Assembly: GCF_007859955.1 (NCBI RefSeq)
Contig: NZ_SJPR01000003.1
Span: 523,108 to 587,107, forward strand
Length of the DNA: 64,000 bases
Reading direction: 5' to 3'
DNA from: Botrimarina colliarenosi
GTDB lineage: Bacteria; Planctomycetota; Planctomycetia; Pirellulales; Lacipirellulaceae
The notes under the pieces were generated by a model. That model was given only the letters and a program-made list of their open reading frames with translations, was not told the DNA's origin and ran no database searches. Numbering within the stretch: the first letter of the stretch is position 1; the number at the start of each line of letters is the position of its first letter. This document shows positions 32,309-40,357 of the stretch, in pieces. A program made the position numbers and the translations under genes.

Positions 32309-32588
32309 GAACCGCTGTGCGGACCGTGATTCTCGCACAGAGGCGCGGAGACGCAGAGGGTTTAAGAAAGGACTCACGCAAAGGCGCAAAGCCGCCTAGA
32401 GCGTGAGACCTTAGGTAACCTTTGCGCTTTCACGCCTTTCGGTGAGCCTTTAATCGCGTCTCTGTGTCTCCGCGTCTCCGCGTCTCCGCGTCTCCGCGTC
32501 TCCGCGTCTCCGCGTCTCTGCGCGAATGACTTGGCGACGGCCATTTTTGGAGTTGGCCGAGAACTGCGGTCCGCACAGCGGACCCTAC
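32306..32588. repeat. triple-nested inverted-repeat element
   Basis: The outer arms TAGGAACCGCTGTGCGGACC (32306-32325) and GCGGTCCGCACAGCGGACCC+TAC (32566-32588) match the palindrome at 50249-50334. A second pair lies inside: CACAGAGGCGCGGAGACGCA (from 32336) against the TCTCCGCG-rich stretch ending near 32525. A third pair, innermost, is ACTCACGCAAAGGCGCAAAG (32372-32391) against CTTTGCGCTTTCACGCC (about 32420-32436). No gene is inside. Three insertions, each into the centre of an earlier palindrome, would produce this. Confidence 0.75.
32467..32514. repeat. octamer tandem repeat
   Basis: TCTCCGCG is repeated six times without error, with degenerate copies on each side (TCTGTG, TCTCTG). It lies in an arm of the nested element, and the copy number is likely to vary between strains. 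A short relative (GCGTCTCTGCGTCTCTGCGC) occurs at 41584-41603 in front of the PQQ-propeller gene. Confidence 0.8.
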
Positions 32589-32609
32589 GAAAAGAATGAG
32601 CGCAGCAAA

Positions 32610-32651
32610 AAAGGTCGTGACAGGCCGATCCGTCGACCTGCCACGACCTTT
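32610..32651 (-). terminator. intrinsic terminator
   Basis: The stem AAAGGTCGTG-A-CAGG pairs with CCTG-C-CACGACCTTT around a 12-base loop, and a run of T follows on the minus strand (AAAAAA just before it on the plus strand). It lies about 200 bases beyond the stop of the minus-strand gene ending at 32850. Confidence 0.65.
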
Positions 32652-32801
32652 GTCCTGAAGCAAAACACGAGCCGTGTTTCGCCCTCCCGTCTCCGACAAT
32701 CGGCGCGACGGGACGGAGTCGTGCAGGGAAATCGCCAGAATCGGCCGGATCGGGCGACAGGGTGACGGTTAGCGAAGCGGGGCGATTTAGTCGCCCTTGC
32801 C

Positions 32802-32861
32802 AGACGCCCCTTGCCAGATGCCCCTTGCCAGACGCTTAGTACCCGACGCTTAGTACCCCTT
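32802..32861. repeat. short tandem duplications around a stop codon
   Basis: Copies of CCTTGCCAGACGCCC-like units repeat about three times (32802-32836). GACGCTTAGTACCC then occurs twice in tandem (about 32832-32860), so the sequence containing the stop codon of the minus-strand gene is duplicated just beyond it. This looks like replication slippage. Confidence 0.6.
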
Positions 32862-33380
32862 GTCGGGGTCAATCATCATCTTGCGTTGGATCGTCTGCAG
32901 AGCCTCCATCCAGAGCCCGCCATTGGCGCCGGCCGCTGGCGCTGGCGGCGCCTCGAGCGGGCCAAGTCCCGACGGAGGCCCCAGCGGAGCGAGCGCCGGA
33001 CGGCTCAACGAGGGGTCGACGGCGACCGTTCCGAGCGATTCGGAGAACCCCCCCTCGATGCCATCGGGGATCCGCATGGCTTGGCCATCGATGGGTCCTC
33101 GTGTCGTGCACGGCGGAAGGAACCGGCCGTGCGGGCGGGTCCCCAGGTCGCGGAGGTCATTGCGGCAAGGGCTGTAAGTCTGCCCGTTGCAGTACCCCAG
33201 GTGCGAGGGGTCGCAGGTCCAGTAGGCGTTGTGGCTCCGGTCGGCCGTCGTCGAGGCGAGCCGCATGCCGTTGGTGTGGGTCACCACCGGATCGGACAGA
33301 AAGCCGGCGCCGAAACCGGTGGCCGGAACGGCGGCGACCGTTAGCGCAGTGCGCAGCACAAGGAGTTGGGTAGCGTTCAT
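32850..33380 (-). CDS. small secreted hypothetical protein
   Basis: The start at ATG 33380 (MNATQLLVLRTALTVAAVPA) gives 176 residues with a signal-peptide-like N-terminus. The mature part has four cysteines spaced as two pairs (YWTCDPSHLGYCNGQTYSPC and FLPPCTTRGP), compatible with disulfides outside the cytoplasm. A proline- and glycine-rich linker and a terminal helix (LWMEALQTIQRKMMIDPDKGY) follow. No family is recognised. A terminator lies downstream. Confidence 0.6.
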   Translation of the reverse strand: MNATQLLVLRTALTVAAVPATGFGAGFLSDPVVTHTNGMRLASTTADRSHNAYWTCDPSHLGYCNGQTYSPCRNDLRDLGTRPHGRFLPPCTTRGPIDGQAMRIPDGIEGGFSESLGTVAVDPSLSRPALAPLGPPSGLGPLEAPPAPAAGANGGLWMEALQTIQRKMMIDPDKGY

Positions 33381-33632
33381 AACCAATGCTTCCGCTAGTG
33401 GCGGGGCCGCGCCGGGCGATCGGCGGCGGTGGGTGCGGGAGGGGAGGGCTCTGCAAGTGTTGCCGCGCTCTCCATGGCAAGCGGGCGCCGCGGATCTGAA
33501 ATAGACGGGGTTGCGCGTCAGCAGATTCACTAATCAGAGCCGGCGGACCTTCTTACGCTGTCGGGAGATTTTGCGCAAGCGGAAAGGTTGTCCGCCAACT
33601 TAGACGCTCGATTCTCCAACGCATTCAACCGC

Positions 33633-35414
33633 TCACGCCGCCGCCCGTCCCGAGGGTCCGCGTAGCGGGAAGAGCCCGAGCAGTTCGTCGCGCGACAGGC
33701 CCGCCGAGCCGGCGCCGACGCCGTCGCGGAACACCTCGTCGAAGAGCTCGCGCTTCTGCCGCAGCACTTGGTCGATCCGTTCCTCGATCGTCCCCGTGGC
33801 GAGCATCCTCGTCACCGTGACCGGCCCCGCGGCGCCGATGCGATGGGCGCGGTTGATCGCCTGGTCCTCGACGGCCGGGTTCCACCAGCGGTCGAACAAG
33901 AAGACATAGCCGGCGAACTGCAGGTTGAGTCCCACACTCCCCGCGCCGTAGCTCATCAGCAGCACGGGGCAGTTCGGGTCGTTCTTGAACCGGTCCAGCA
34001 CCGCGTCACGCCGCCGCTGCGGTATGCGGCCGTGATACTGTTCGGTCTCGTAGCGAACTGGGCCGGACTTGCCGAGCCGCGCGGCGATCTGGTCGATCGT
34101 GTCGACCCACTGGCTGAAGACGATCGCCTTACGCCCCGACGCGACGCACTCTTCGAGGTCGGCCTCCAAGCGGTCGAGCTTCGCGCTCGCGCCGGTGACC
34201 GGGTCGAAGTTGCAGACCTGCTTGAGCCGTAGCACCAGCTCGAAGACGTGATGGATCGTGAGCTCACGCCCTTCGGCGCCGTCGAGTTCGCGGAGGTGGA
34301 TGACCCCCTCGTCCTCAGCGCGTTGGTAGGTCTCCCACTGCTCGGGCGACAGGTCGATCGGTTCGTCGTGGACCATCTTCGGCGGCAGGTCCTCGAGGAC
34401 GAGGTCCTTCGTCCGCCGGATGACGCTGTCGCGCACCGTGTCGCCGACGACACGCGGCGTGAGCCCGGGCCGCAACAGTCCTGGCGAGACGAACTCGAAG
34501 ATGCCCACGAGGTCGTCGATCGAGTTCTCGATCGGCGTGCCGGTGAGGGCCCAACTGCGCTCGCGCGTCAGACCGCGGACCGCGGCGCTGGTGGCGCTGC
34601 CGGGGTTTTTGATCCGCTGCGACTCGTCGAGCACGACCAAGTCGTAGGGCCGTTCGCCGGCGAGGGCCGCGTCACGCACCAAGGTCTCGTAGCCAACGAG
34701 CGTCACCGCCGACGACCCGTGTCGCCAGGCGTACTCGCGCCGCGCCGGGGGGCCTTCGATGACGTTGACCGACAGCTCGGGCGCCCACTGCAGCAATTCG
34801 CGGCGCCAGTTCGTCACCAGCGGCTTGGGACAGACCAGCAGCACGCGGCGCACGTCGCCCCGATGGACCAGCAGCCGCATGGCGGTGATCGCTTGCATCG
34901 TTTTGCCGAGCCCCATCTCGTCCGCCACGACCGCGTGCCGACGCGGGCAGAGAAACGCGACGCCTTCCATCTGATAGGGGAAGGGGTCGAACGGCAGCGG
35001 CAGCGACTCGGCCCGCAGCAGCGCCTCGATTGGGGGCTGCAGCACGCACATCAGCCGGTCTTCGAGCTTCACCATGTCCGCCGGCGGGCGGACTCGTGTG
35101 CTCCGTGTCGTTCGATTGGTAGGTGCCGATCCAGCCGCGTGCCGCTCGCGTCGCGGCGAGCGGTTCGAAGCGGGTTTCCCGGCCAACCACGCTTGCCCCT
35201 CCGGGAGCACCGCGCCGTGGGTCCGCACCGCGAGGTCGGGGCGTGGCATCGTCAGCACCTCGGGCGCCCGCCGGCCGAGGTCGCTCGACTCGGTGGCCAA
35301 TACGGCGCGTTGACACGCTTCGGCCCAAGGGCTCGGGTCGCGCAGATCAACAGCGGGACCTTGGAGAGGTGACCAACTTTGTACTGGCAAGCTCGCGGCA
35401 CCGTCACAACTCAT
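33633..35414 (-). CDS. SNF2-family DEAD-like helicase
   Basis: The start at ATG 35414 (MSCDGAASLP) gives 593 residues and places the gene 22 bases after its partner. The two RecA-like domains of a SNF2/SWI2 translocase are visible: motif I DEMGLGKTMQAI, motif Ia VCPKPLVTNWRRELLQW, motif II DESQRIKN (DESQ rather than DEAH/DEAQ), motif III LTGTPIEN, motif IV region AIVFSQWVDTID, motif V MSYGAGSVGLNL and motif VI QAINRAHRIGA. Such ATPases move along double-stranded DNA to displace proteins. The first 120 residues are not part of the helicase and are not recognised. No methylase or nuclease is adjacent, so a defence role is not indicated. Confidence 0.9.
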   Translation of the reverse strand: MSCDGAASLPVQSWSPLQGPAVDLRDPSPWAEACQRAVLATESSDLGRRAPEVLTMPRPDLAVRTHGAVLPEGQAWLAGKPASNRSPRRERHAAGSAPTNRTTRSTRVRPPADMVKLEDRLMCVLQPPIEALLRAESLPLPFDPFPYQMEGVAFLCPRRHAVVADEMGLGKTMQAITAMRLLVHRGDVRRVLLVCPKPLVTNWRRELLQWAPELSVNVIEGPPARREYAWRHGSSAVTLVGYETLVRDAALAGERPYDLVVLDESQRIKNPGSATSAAVRGLTRERSWALTGTPIENSIDDLVGIFEFVSPGLLRPGLTPRVVGDTVRDSVIRRTKDLVLEDLPPKMVHDEPIDLSPEQWETYQRAEDEGVIHLRELDGAEGRELTIHHVFELVLRLKQVCNFDPVTGASAKLDRLEADLEECVASGRKAIVFSQWVDTIDQIAARLGKSGPVRYETEQYHGRIPQRRRDAVLDRFKNDPNCPVLLMSYGAGSVGLNLQFAGYVFLFDRWWNPAVEDQAINRAHRIGAAGPVTVTRMLATGTIEERIDQVLRQKRELFDEVFRDGVGAGSAGLSRDELLGLFPLRGPSGRAAA

Positions 35415-35436
35415 GGCGGCCGGCGATTGATCGGGG

Positions 35437-35898
35437 TCAAGCGGCGGCACGGTCTTCGCCTCCGCCCGAGACGAGGCGCTGCGCTTCGCAGATCGCTTCA
35501 CGGACCCGATCGAACGGCTCGGCCGGGTCGATCGCGATCGCCAGCGTTTGGAGGGCGTCGGTCGGCGGGGCGCCGTCGGCCAGGACGATCGTCGGCACCC
35601 CCGCGGCGCGGCCCGCGGAGGCGGTCGGCTCGTCGAGGGTCAGCAGCGCTGTCAGTGGCAGCTTGGTCTTCGCCAGCAGGGCGCCGCCGATTTGCTCGCC
35701 GCAGACAAAGTCGCGGAGCGTCGGGCCGAACAGGATCTGCTGGGCCCGGCTCGGCTGGACCGGTTCGGTGCAGTGGAACTCGAGGGGCCGCCCCCGGTCG
35801 CAGATCACCAACAGCCCGCCGGTGAAGCCGTGGAGCGAGTCCTCGACAACGAGGAGATAGCCGAAGGTCGCAGGACGTTGGTCGCTGGGGGACGTCAC
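35437..35898 (-). CDS. conserved-looking hypothetical protein paired with the helicase
   Basis: This 153-residue soluble protein (MTSPSDQRPATFGYLLVVED) has a block GFTGGLLVICDRGRPLEFHC followed by TEPVQPSRAQQILFGPTL, and two further hydrophobic strands (LLAKTKLPLTALLTL, VPTIVLADG). The order of strands suggests an alpha/beta domain. It precedes the SNF2-like gene by about 20 bases, so the two are probably co-transcribed. I do not recognise the family. Confidence 0.65.
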   Translation of the reverse strand: MTSPSDQRPATFGYLLVVEDSLHGFTGGLLVICDRGRPLEFHCTEPVQPSRAQQILFGPTLRDFVCGEQIGGALLAKTKLPLTALLTLDEPTASAGRAAGVPTIVLADGAPPTDALQTLAIAIDPAEPFDRVREAICEAQRLVSGGGEDRAAA

Positions 35899-36258
35899 AG
35901 GGGGTCTCGTCGAAGAGGCGTCAATTCAAGGGAGAAGCCGCCGGGGGGGCCGATGGTCCCACGGACCGAAGGGCCGCCCCCGCCTTGTTCTGATCGGGAC
36001 GCCGGGCCGCGCCGCTTTAGCAACCCGCAACTTCGTTGCGACCGGCCGCAGCCGGCGCCAGCAGCGCGGGCGGTAATAATCGGAGCGAAAATCCGGCCGC
36101 TTGCGCTAAAGTCGGGCTGCCGGATGCTGGATCGCCTGACCCAGCGTCAGTAGACTGGTTGGAACGCTGCCGCCGCGTGCCCGTTTGGCGCGCCAACCAA
36201 CAATCGATCCCGTCGCCGCCCCCTTCGGCCGCGTTTCACCACCAGCCTTCGAGTCCCG
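35899..36258. other. 360-base gene-free stretch between divergent genes
   Basis: This GC-rich region with scattered short hairpins lies between the divergent genes at 35898 and 36259. It should contain both promoters, but none was clear. No RNA gene or long repeat was recognised. Confidence 0.4.
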
Positions 36259-36729
36259 ATGAGCGAGAAAGGCCTTCTCCCGCAGCTGTTTTCGCAGCTC
36301 GACGTCACCTCGGGAGCCCACCGCCCGTCGCATGTCGAGCCGCAGGACGACCAGACCGGCTTGCTACGGGACATGCTCACCGCCCAGGACCGGACCAACG
36401 AGCTGCTGGAAGAGTTGGTCGGCACGCTGACCGCGCAGCAGCGGCACCGCCAGCAAGAGATGCAGCGCTGGCGTGACGCCAACCCCCAGCTGGCCACCAA
36501 CTGCCGCGAGGCGGCCGAGGTGCTCAGCGAGGTCCAGGTCGATTTTCTTGAGCGGCTCACCGAAGACGTCAAGGATAACGGCGAAGAGATGGCCTACGGC
36601 GACTTCATGCTGACGGAGTTTGTCGATCGCTACGGACCGCGGCTGGCGCACCTGAATGGCGTCATCCAGGCGCTCGCGCAGCTGGGCGGTTGCCAAGCGG
36701 CGCCGGCCGACGAAGAGCAAGAGGGCTGA
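36259..36729 (+). CDS. helical hypothetical protein
   Basis: This 156-residue protein is rich in Gln, Glu and Leu with long predicted helices: DQTGLLRDMLTAQDRTNELL followed by EELVGTLTAQQRHRQQEM, then ATNCREAAEVLSEVQVDFLE. It has no signal peptide or membrane segment. It looks like a coiled-coil adaptor. A palindrome follows its stop. Function is unknown. Confidence 0.65.
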   Translation: MSEKGLLPQLFSQLDVTSGAHRPSHVEPQDDQTGLLRDMLTAQDRTNELLEELVGTLTAQQRHRQQEMQRWRDANPQLATNCREAAEVLSEVQVDFLERLTEDVKDNGEEMAYGDFMLTEFVDRYGPRLAHLNGVIQALAQLGGCQAAPADEEQEG

Positions 36730-36791
36730 GCCCCCCCCGTCGGCGTCACCTTTCGTCGGCGTCACCTTTTGGCAATGCCCAAAGCTGCACA

Positions 36792-36877
36792 AGACAGCGA
36801 GCCGGGAGGCGTGAGCCCCCGGAGTGAGGCGGGTACCCGGCGCCCTCCGGGGGCTCACGCCTCCCGGCTCGCTGTCT
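36792..36877. repeat. 32-bp-arm palindrome with GCGGGTACCC centre
   Basis: The arms AGACAGCGAGCCGGGAGGCG+TGAGCCCCCGGA (36792-36823) and their exact complement (36846-36877) enclose a centre with GCGGGTACCC. Pairing can be extended imperfectly to 36782 and 36889. Arms and centre match the element at 23031-23108. Confidence 0.8.
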
Positions 36878-37046
36878 TCTTGCAGCTCTTTCGCGTCCTT
36901 ATGAGGCTTCTTTAGCGAGGCCTCCGCGCGCCCCGGCGTGGGAACGGTCGGTTACCACGGGCGGACTGGGTCGGTTGTCTGCGGGGCGGCACGATTCTAT
37001 GGTGCCAGCATCCCCTTTGCGTCCGCCTCCCCCCGCACCGACGATC

Positions 37047-38159
37047 ATGCCCGCTGCCGACCCCGCCGCTGTCGCCGAGGCCCGTGCGAAGCTCGACGCC
37101 CACGCCGTCGAGACGGTCCAGTGGCACTTTCACGAGTCGACGGGCTGTCCCTTCTGGCTCGAAAAAAAGAAGGAACTAAAGTTCGACCCGCTCACCGAGG
37201 TCCACTCGTACGACGATCTCAAGAAGTTCCCGGAGTTCGAGGACGAATGGCTCCGCGGCGGGCCGGTTCGACGTTGGGTCCCCCAGGGCTTAGCCGACAA
37301 GCCGGTCTACGTTTTTGAGACGGGCGGCACGACCGGCGTCCCCAAGAGCCGGATCGCGATCGACGACTTTCGGACCGACTACTCGAACTTTAGCGAGACC
37401 CTCCCCGATAAGTACTTCCCGGTTGGCAGTAACTGGTTGATGCTGGGGCCAAGCGGGCCGCGCCGGTTGCGTCTAGCGGTCGAGCACCTCGCGCAGCACC
37501 GCGGCGGCATCTGCTTCTGCATCGACCTCGACCCGCGCTGGGTCGTGAAGTGCCTCAAGAAGGGCCAGATCGACCACGCCAACGACTACAAGAAGCACTG
37601 CATCGACCAGGCGATCACGATCCTCACCGCCGGGCACGACGTCCGGTGCCTGTTCGGCACGCCGAAGCTGATCGAGGCCCTCTGCCTGGAACTCGAAGAG
37701 CGCGGCACGAGCCTCGCCGAATGCGGCATCACCGGCATCTTCTCCGGCGGCACCGAGTTCACGCCGCAGTGGACCAAGTTCTGCGTCGAAGAGCTCTTCG
37801 GCGGCCCCGCGGAAGAGTCGGGTGTCTACATGACGCCGACCTACGGCAACACGCTGATGGGCCTGGCTTGCAGCGAACCGGTCACCAAAGAGAACGGCTA
37901 CAAGATCACCTACCACGCCCCCGAGCCGCGCGCCGTCTTGGAGGTGGTCGACTTCGACAAGACCGACGAGGTCGTCGGCTACGGCGAGACAGGCCGCTCG
38001 AAGCTGACAACGCTCACGAAAGAATTCTTCGTGCCGGGCTTCCTCGAACGCGACGAGGGCGAACGCGAACCGCCCCACACGATGTACCCGTGGGATGGCA
38101 TCAGCGGCGTCCGGCCGTTCAGCCGGCTGGCGGGCGGAACGACCGTTGGGGTTTATTAG
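37047..38159 (+). CDS. AMP-forming acyl-adenylate ligase (PaaK/LuxE-like)
   Basis: The chosen ATG 37047 (MPAADPAAVAEARAKL) gives 370 residues; ATG 36999 is possible. The nucleotide-binding motif is FETGGTTGVPKS, followed by later adenylation motifs FSGGTEF, PTYGNTLMGLAC and VGYGETGRSKLT. The protein is shorter than phenylacetate-CoA ligase (about 430) and closer to LuxE-type acyl-protein synthetases. It activates a carboxylic acid as an acyl adenylate; substrate unknown. It is the first gene of a same-strand run with an aldehyde dehydrogenase and an Fe-alcohol dehydrogenase, so it could feed an acid-to-alcohol reduction. Confidence 0.75.
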   Translation: MPAADPAAVAEARAKLDAHAVETVQWHFHESTGCPFWLEKKKELKFDPLTEVHSYDDLKKFPEFEDEWLRGGPVRRWVPQGLADKPVYVFETGGTTGVPKSRIAIDDFRTDYSNFSETLPDKYFPVGSNWLMLGPSGPRRLRLAVEHLAQHRGGICFCIDLDPRWVVKCLKKGQIDHANDYKKHCIDQAITILTAGHDVRCLFGTPKLIEALCLELEERGTSLAECGITGIFSGGTEFTPQWTKFCVEELFGGPAEESGVYMTPTYGNTLMGLACSEPVTKENGYKITYHAPEPRAVLEVVDFDKTDEVVGYGETGRSKLTTLTKEFFVPGFLERDEGEREPPHTMYPWDGISGVRPFSRLAGGTTVGVY

Positions 38160-38426
38160 GAACCACAGATAAACACGGATAGACACAGATGATGGTTTGC
38201 CCTGAAGGGGCAACGGACGATAGCCCAGGGCGACGCCCTGGGTGGCGTCACGACAGCGTCACGATAGAAGCCCATGGACGCCCCCCGCGGCGTCATATCC
38301 TTGGCCCTTACAGGGCTTGCAACACCAATTGAACGGTTACAACCCAGGGCGATGCCCTGGGCTATCGTCCGCCGGCCCTTTAGGCCGATGAGACATCTGC
38401 GTTCATCCGCGTGCATCGGCGGTTCC
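38159..38426. repeat. nested inverted-repeat element filling the ligase-dehydrogenase gap
   Basis: The outer arms GGAACCACAGATAAACACGG (38159-38178, continuing to 38191) and CATCTGCGTTCATCCGCGTG (38394-38413, continuing to 38426) are inverted. An inner palindrome of another family has arms ACGATAGCCCAGGGCGACGC+CCTGGGT (to about 38242) and ACCCAGGGCGATGCCCTGGG+CTATCGT (38342-38368). The middle is about 100 bases without a gene. The element begins at the ligase stop codon and ends 5 bases before the dehydrogenase ATG. Confidence 0.75.
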
Positions 38427-38431
38427 AAACC

Positions 38432-39856
38432 ATGATCGAACTAAAAGCCATCCGCTGGGGCGAGCCGTACGAGTCGCTCGAGGTGGACGAGGTCAACCAC
38501 TTCTACACCGGCGAGCCGGTCGCGCGCGTCCACTGTGTCGGCGCGGGGATCATCCAGCGTGACGCCAAGAAGGCGGTCCGGGCGCGGAAGGCCCTGCAAG
38601 CGATCCCGCCCGCGGAGCTCGTCGATCGGCTCAAGAAGGCGGGGGAGCTGTTTGAGTCGGGGACGCTCGCTGTCGGTGACGGCAAACAGTCTCCCGACGA
38701 CTTCATCGCCCAGCAGTCGGCCACCACCGGCATGCCGGTCGCGATGTGTAAGGCGAACGTCACCAAGAACGCGTTCGTGCTCAAGAACATCGATACGATC
38801 CTCGATTGCCTCACGCGCGGGTTGTCGCTCGACACGCTGGCGCGCGGCTATGGCGACGAAGGACGCGGCGTCATCGTGAGCTACCAGGCGCAGTGCGACG
38901 CGCTCGGCGCCGTGTTGCCGTCGAACTCGCCGGGCGTTCACACGCTGTGGTTGCCGGTGATCGCGCTGCAGATGGGACTCGTGCTCAAGCCGGGCAAGAG
39001 CGAACCGTGGACGCCGTACCGGGTCTACGCGGCGATGGTCGAGGCGGGCATCCCGCCCGAGACGTTCTGCCTCTACCCGGGCGCCGGCGCCGACATCGGC
39101 GGGGCGATCCTGTCGAGTTGCCGTCGCTCGATGATTTTTGGCGGCCCGCAAACCGTCGCCCAGTACGCCGGCAACGACAAGGTGCAGGTCCACGGCCCCG
39201 GCTTCTCGAAGGTGATCTTCGGCGATGACTGCGTCGACGACTGGGAGCAACACGTCGATCTGCTGGTCGACAGCGTCTACCGCAACGGCGGTCGCAGCTG
39301 CCTGAACGCCAGCAGCGTCTACGCGTCGCGACACACGAAGGAGATCGCCGAGGCGATGGCGGCGAAGCTCGGCCCGATCGAAGTGCTGCCACCGGACAAC
39401 CCGGAGGCGGGTCTCGCGGCTTTCACGATCGAGGGCGCGGCGAAGGCGATTTGGGGATCGATCGAGTCCGACGCCGAGGCGCCCGGCGTCACGGATATGA
39501 CCTCGAAGTATGGCGACCGCCTCGTCGAGCGTCCCCCGGTGGCGTACCTGCGACCGGTCGTGCTGCACCACGCCTCGCACGAGAGTGAGACCCGCAACAA
39601 GGAACAGATGTTCCCGATGGTGAACGTCGTGGAGTGCCCGCAGGCAAAGATGCTGTCGGCGATGGGCACGACGCTGATCTGCTCGGCGATCACCAATGAC
39701 GAGGCGTTCCGTCGCGACCTGATCAACTCGATCGACATCGACCGATTGAACTTGGGGCCGATCCCCACGCCGCAGGTCGATTGGCTGCAGCCGCACGAGG
39801 GGAACCTGATCGAGTTCCTGTACCGCAGCCGGGCGCTGCAACTGGCGGGCGCGTAG
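38432..39856 (+). CDS. aldehyde dehydrogenase-superfamily protein, probably acyl-reducing
   Basis: The start at ATG 38432 (MIELKAIRWGEPYESLEV) gives 474 residues; an earlier ATG lies in the repeat arm. The catalytic Cys is in NGGRSCLNASSVY, matching the ALDH pattern. Cofactor-binding blocks include VLPSNSPGVHTLWLP and IFGGPQTVAQYAG. The position normally holding the general-base Glu (ELGG in hydrolytic ALDHs) reads VHGPGFSKV, without Glu, as in CoA-acylating ALDHs and LuxC-type reductases. It therefore more likely reduces an activated acyl group to an aldehyde. It is flanked by the acyl ligase upstream and, across a DUF559 cassette, the alcohol dehydrogenase downstream. Confidence 0.8.
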   Translation: MIELKAIRWGEPYESLEVDEVNHFYTGEPVARVHCVGAGIIQRDAKKAVRARKALQAIPPAELVDRLKKAGELFESGTLAVGDGKQSPDDFIAQQSATTGMPVAMCKANVTKNAFVLKNIDTILDCLTRGLSLDTLARGYGDEGRGVIVSYQAQCDALGAVLPSNSPGVHTLWLPVIALQMGLVLKPGKSEPWTPYRVYAAMVEAGIPPETFCLYPGAGADIGGAILSSCRRSMIFGGPQTVAQYAGNDKVQVHGPGFSKVIFGDDCVDDWEQHVDLLVDSVYRNGGRSCLNASSVYASRHTKEIAEAMAAKLGPIEVLPPDNPEAGLAAFTIEGAAKAIWGSIESDAEAPGVTDMTSKYGDRLVERPPVAYLRPVVLHHASHESETRNKEQMFPMVNVVECPQAKMLSAMGTTLICSAITNDEAFRRDLINSIDIDRLNLGPIPTPQVDWLQPHEGNLIEFLYRSRALQLAGA

Positions 39857-39890
39857 CAACTAGCAAGAGGCAGCGCAAGCTGCCTCCGTT

Positions 39891-40329
39891 TCCCCTCCCC
39901 CTCAGGGGGAGGGCTAGGGTGGGGGCGCCCCGTGTACCAATCATCCAACCAACGAGACTTTGCACGCGAGCTGCGTACAAAAGCGACGGAACAAGAACGA
40001 TTGCTTTGGTCACAATTGCGAAAGAGACAGCTGCTGGATTGCCGGTTCAGACGGCAGTTTGCGATTGGCCCCTACGTCGTCGACTTCGAGTGCTTCGAGA
40101 GATTGCTAATCGTCGAGCTCGATGGCGGACAGCACAACACGCTGGAGTCACGGGACTACGATGCGAAGCGAACGACCTATCTGGAGCAACGTGGCTATCG
40201 CGTCTTGCGATTCTGGAACAGCGACATCGCCGATGATTTCGATGCGGTCTTGGAAGCGATTGCGAAGGCGCTTGTAGAGCGTGCTCCGGGGCGCCCCCAC
40301 CCCGGCCCTCCCCCTGAGGGGGAGGGAGA
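39891..40329. mobile_element. inverted-repeat-flanked element carrying a DUF559 gene
   Basis: The left arm (39891-39932) and right arm (40287-40329) are inverted copies about 41 bases long with only a few mismatches. Each arm contains CGGGGCGCCCCCACCC and its own small palindrome CCCTCCCCCTGAGGGGGAGG. One endonuclease-like gene fills the space between. A gene-free relative lies at 41475-41564, and a fragment lies near 18105-18145. The element separates two genes of one pathway. I infer mobility from this layout; no transposase is present. Confidence 0.65.
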
Positions 40330-40354
40330 ACTTGGAGGCTACCCAATCGAGTAA
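39932..40354 (+). CDS. DUF559 endonuclease-like protein
   Basis: This 140-residue protein starts at GTG 39932, within the left arm. It shows the DUF559 pattern: RELRTKATEQERLLWSQLRK, then FRRQFAIGPYVVDFECF, LIVELDGGQH and GYRVLRFWNSDI. Asp in VDFE and Glu-x-Asp in VELDGGQH fit the PD-(D/E)XK/Vsr-like nuclease fold. The last 25 residues (APGRPHPGPPPEGEGELGG) are encoded by the right arm. The family is widespread and mostly uncharacterised. I suggest it is the active gene of the surrounding element. Confidence 0.8.
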   Translation: MYQSSNQRDFARELRTKATEQERLLWSQLRKRQLLDCRFRRQFAIGPYVVDFECFERLLIVELDGGQHNTLESRDYDAKRTTYLEQRGYRVLRFWNSDIADDFDAVLEAIAKALVERAPGRPHPGPPPEGEGELGGYPIE

Positions 40355-40357
40355 CCC

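Noticed and set aside
32467..32514. Six exact octamers that could be mistaken for a CRISPR-like array
   Set aside because: The repeats are contiguous with no spacers and lie within an inverted-repeat arm; this is a simple tandem repeat.
33633..35898. The SNF2 helicase pair as a phage-defence system (for example DISARM-like)
   Set aside because: No methyltransferase, phospholipase D-like, nuclease or other defence gene lies beside it, and the partner is unrecognised.
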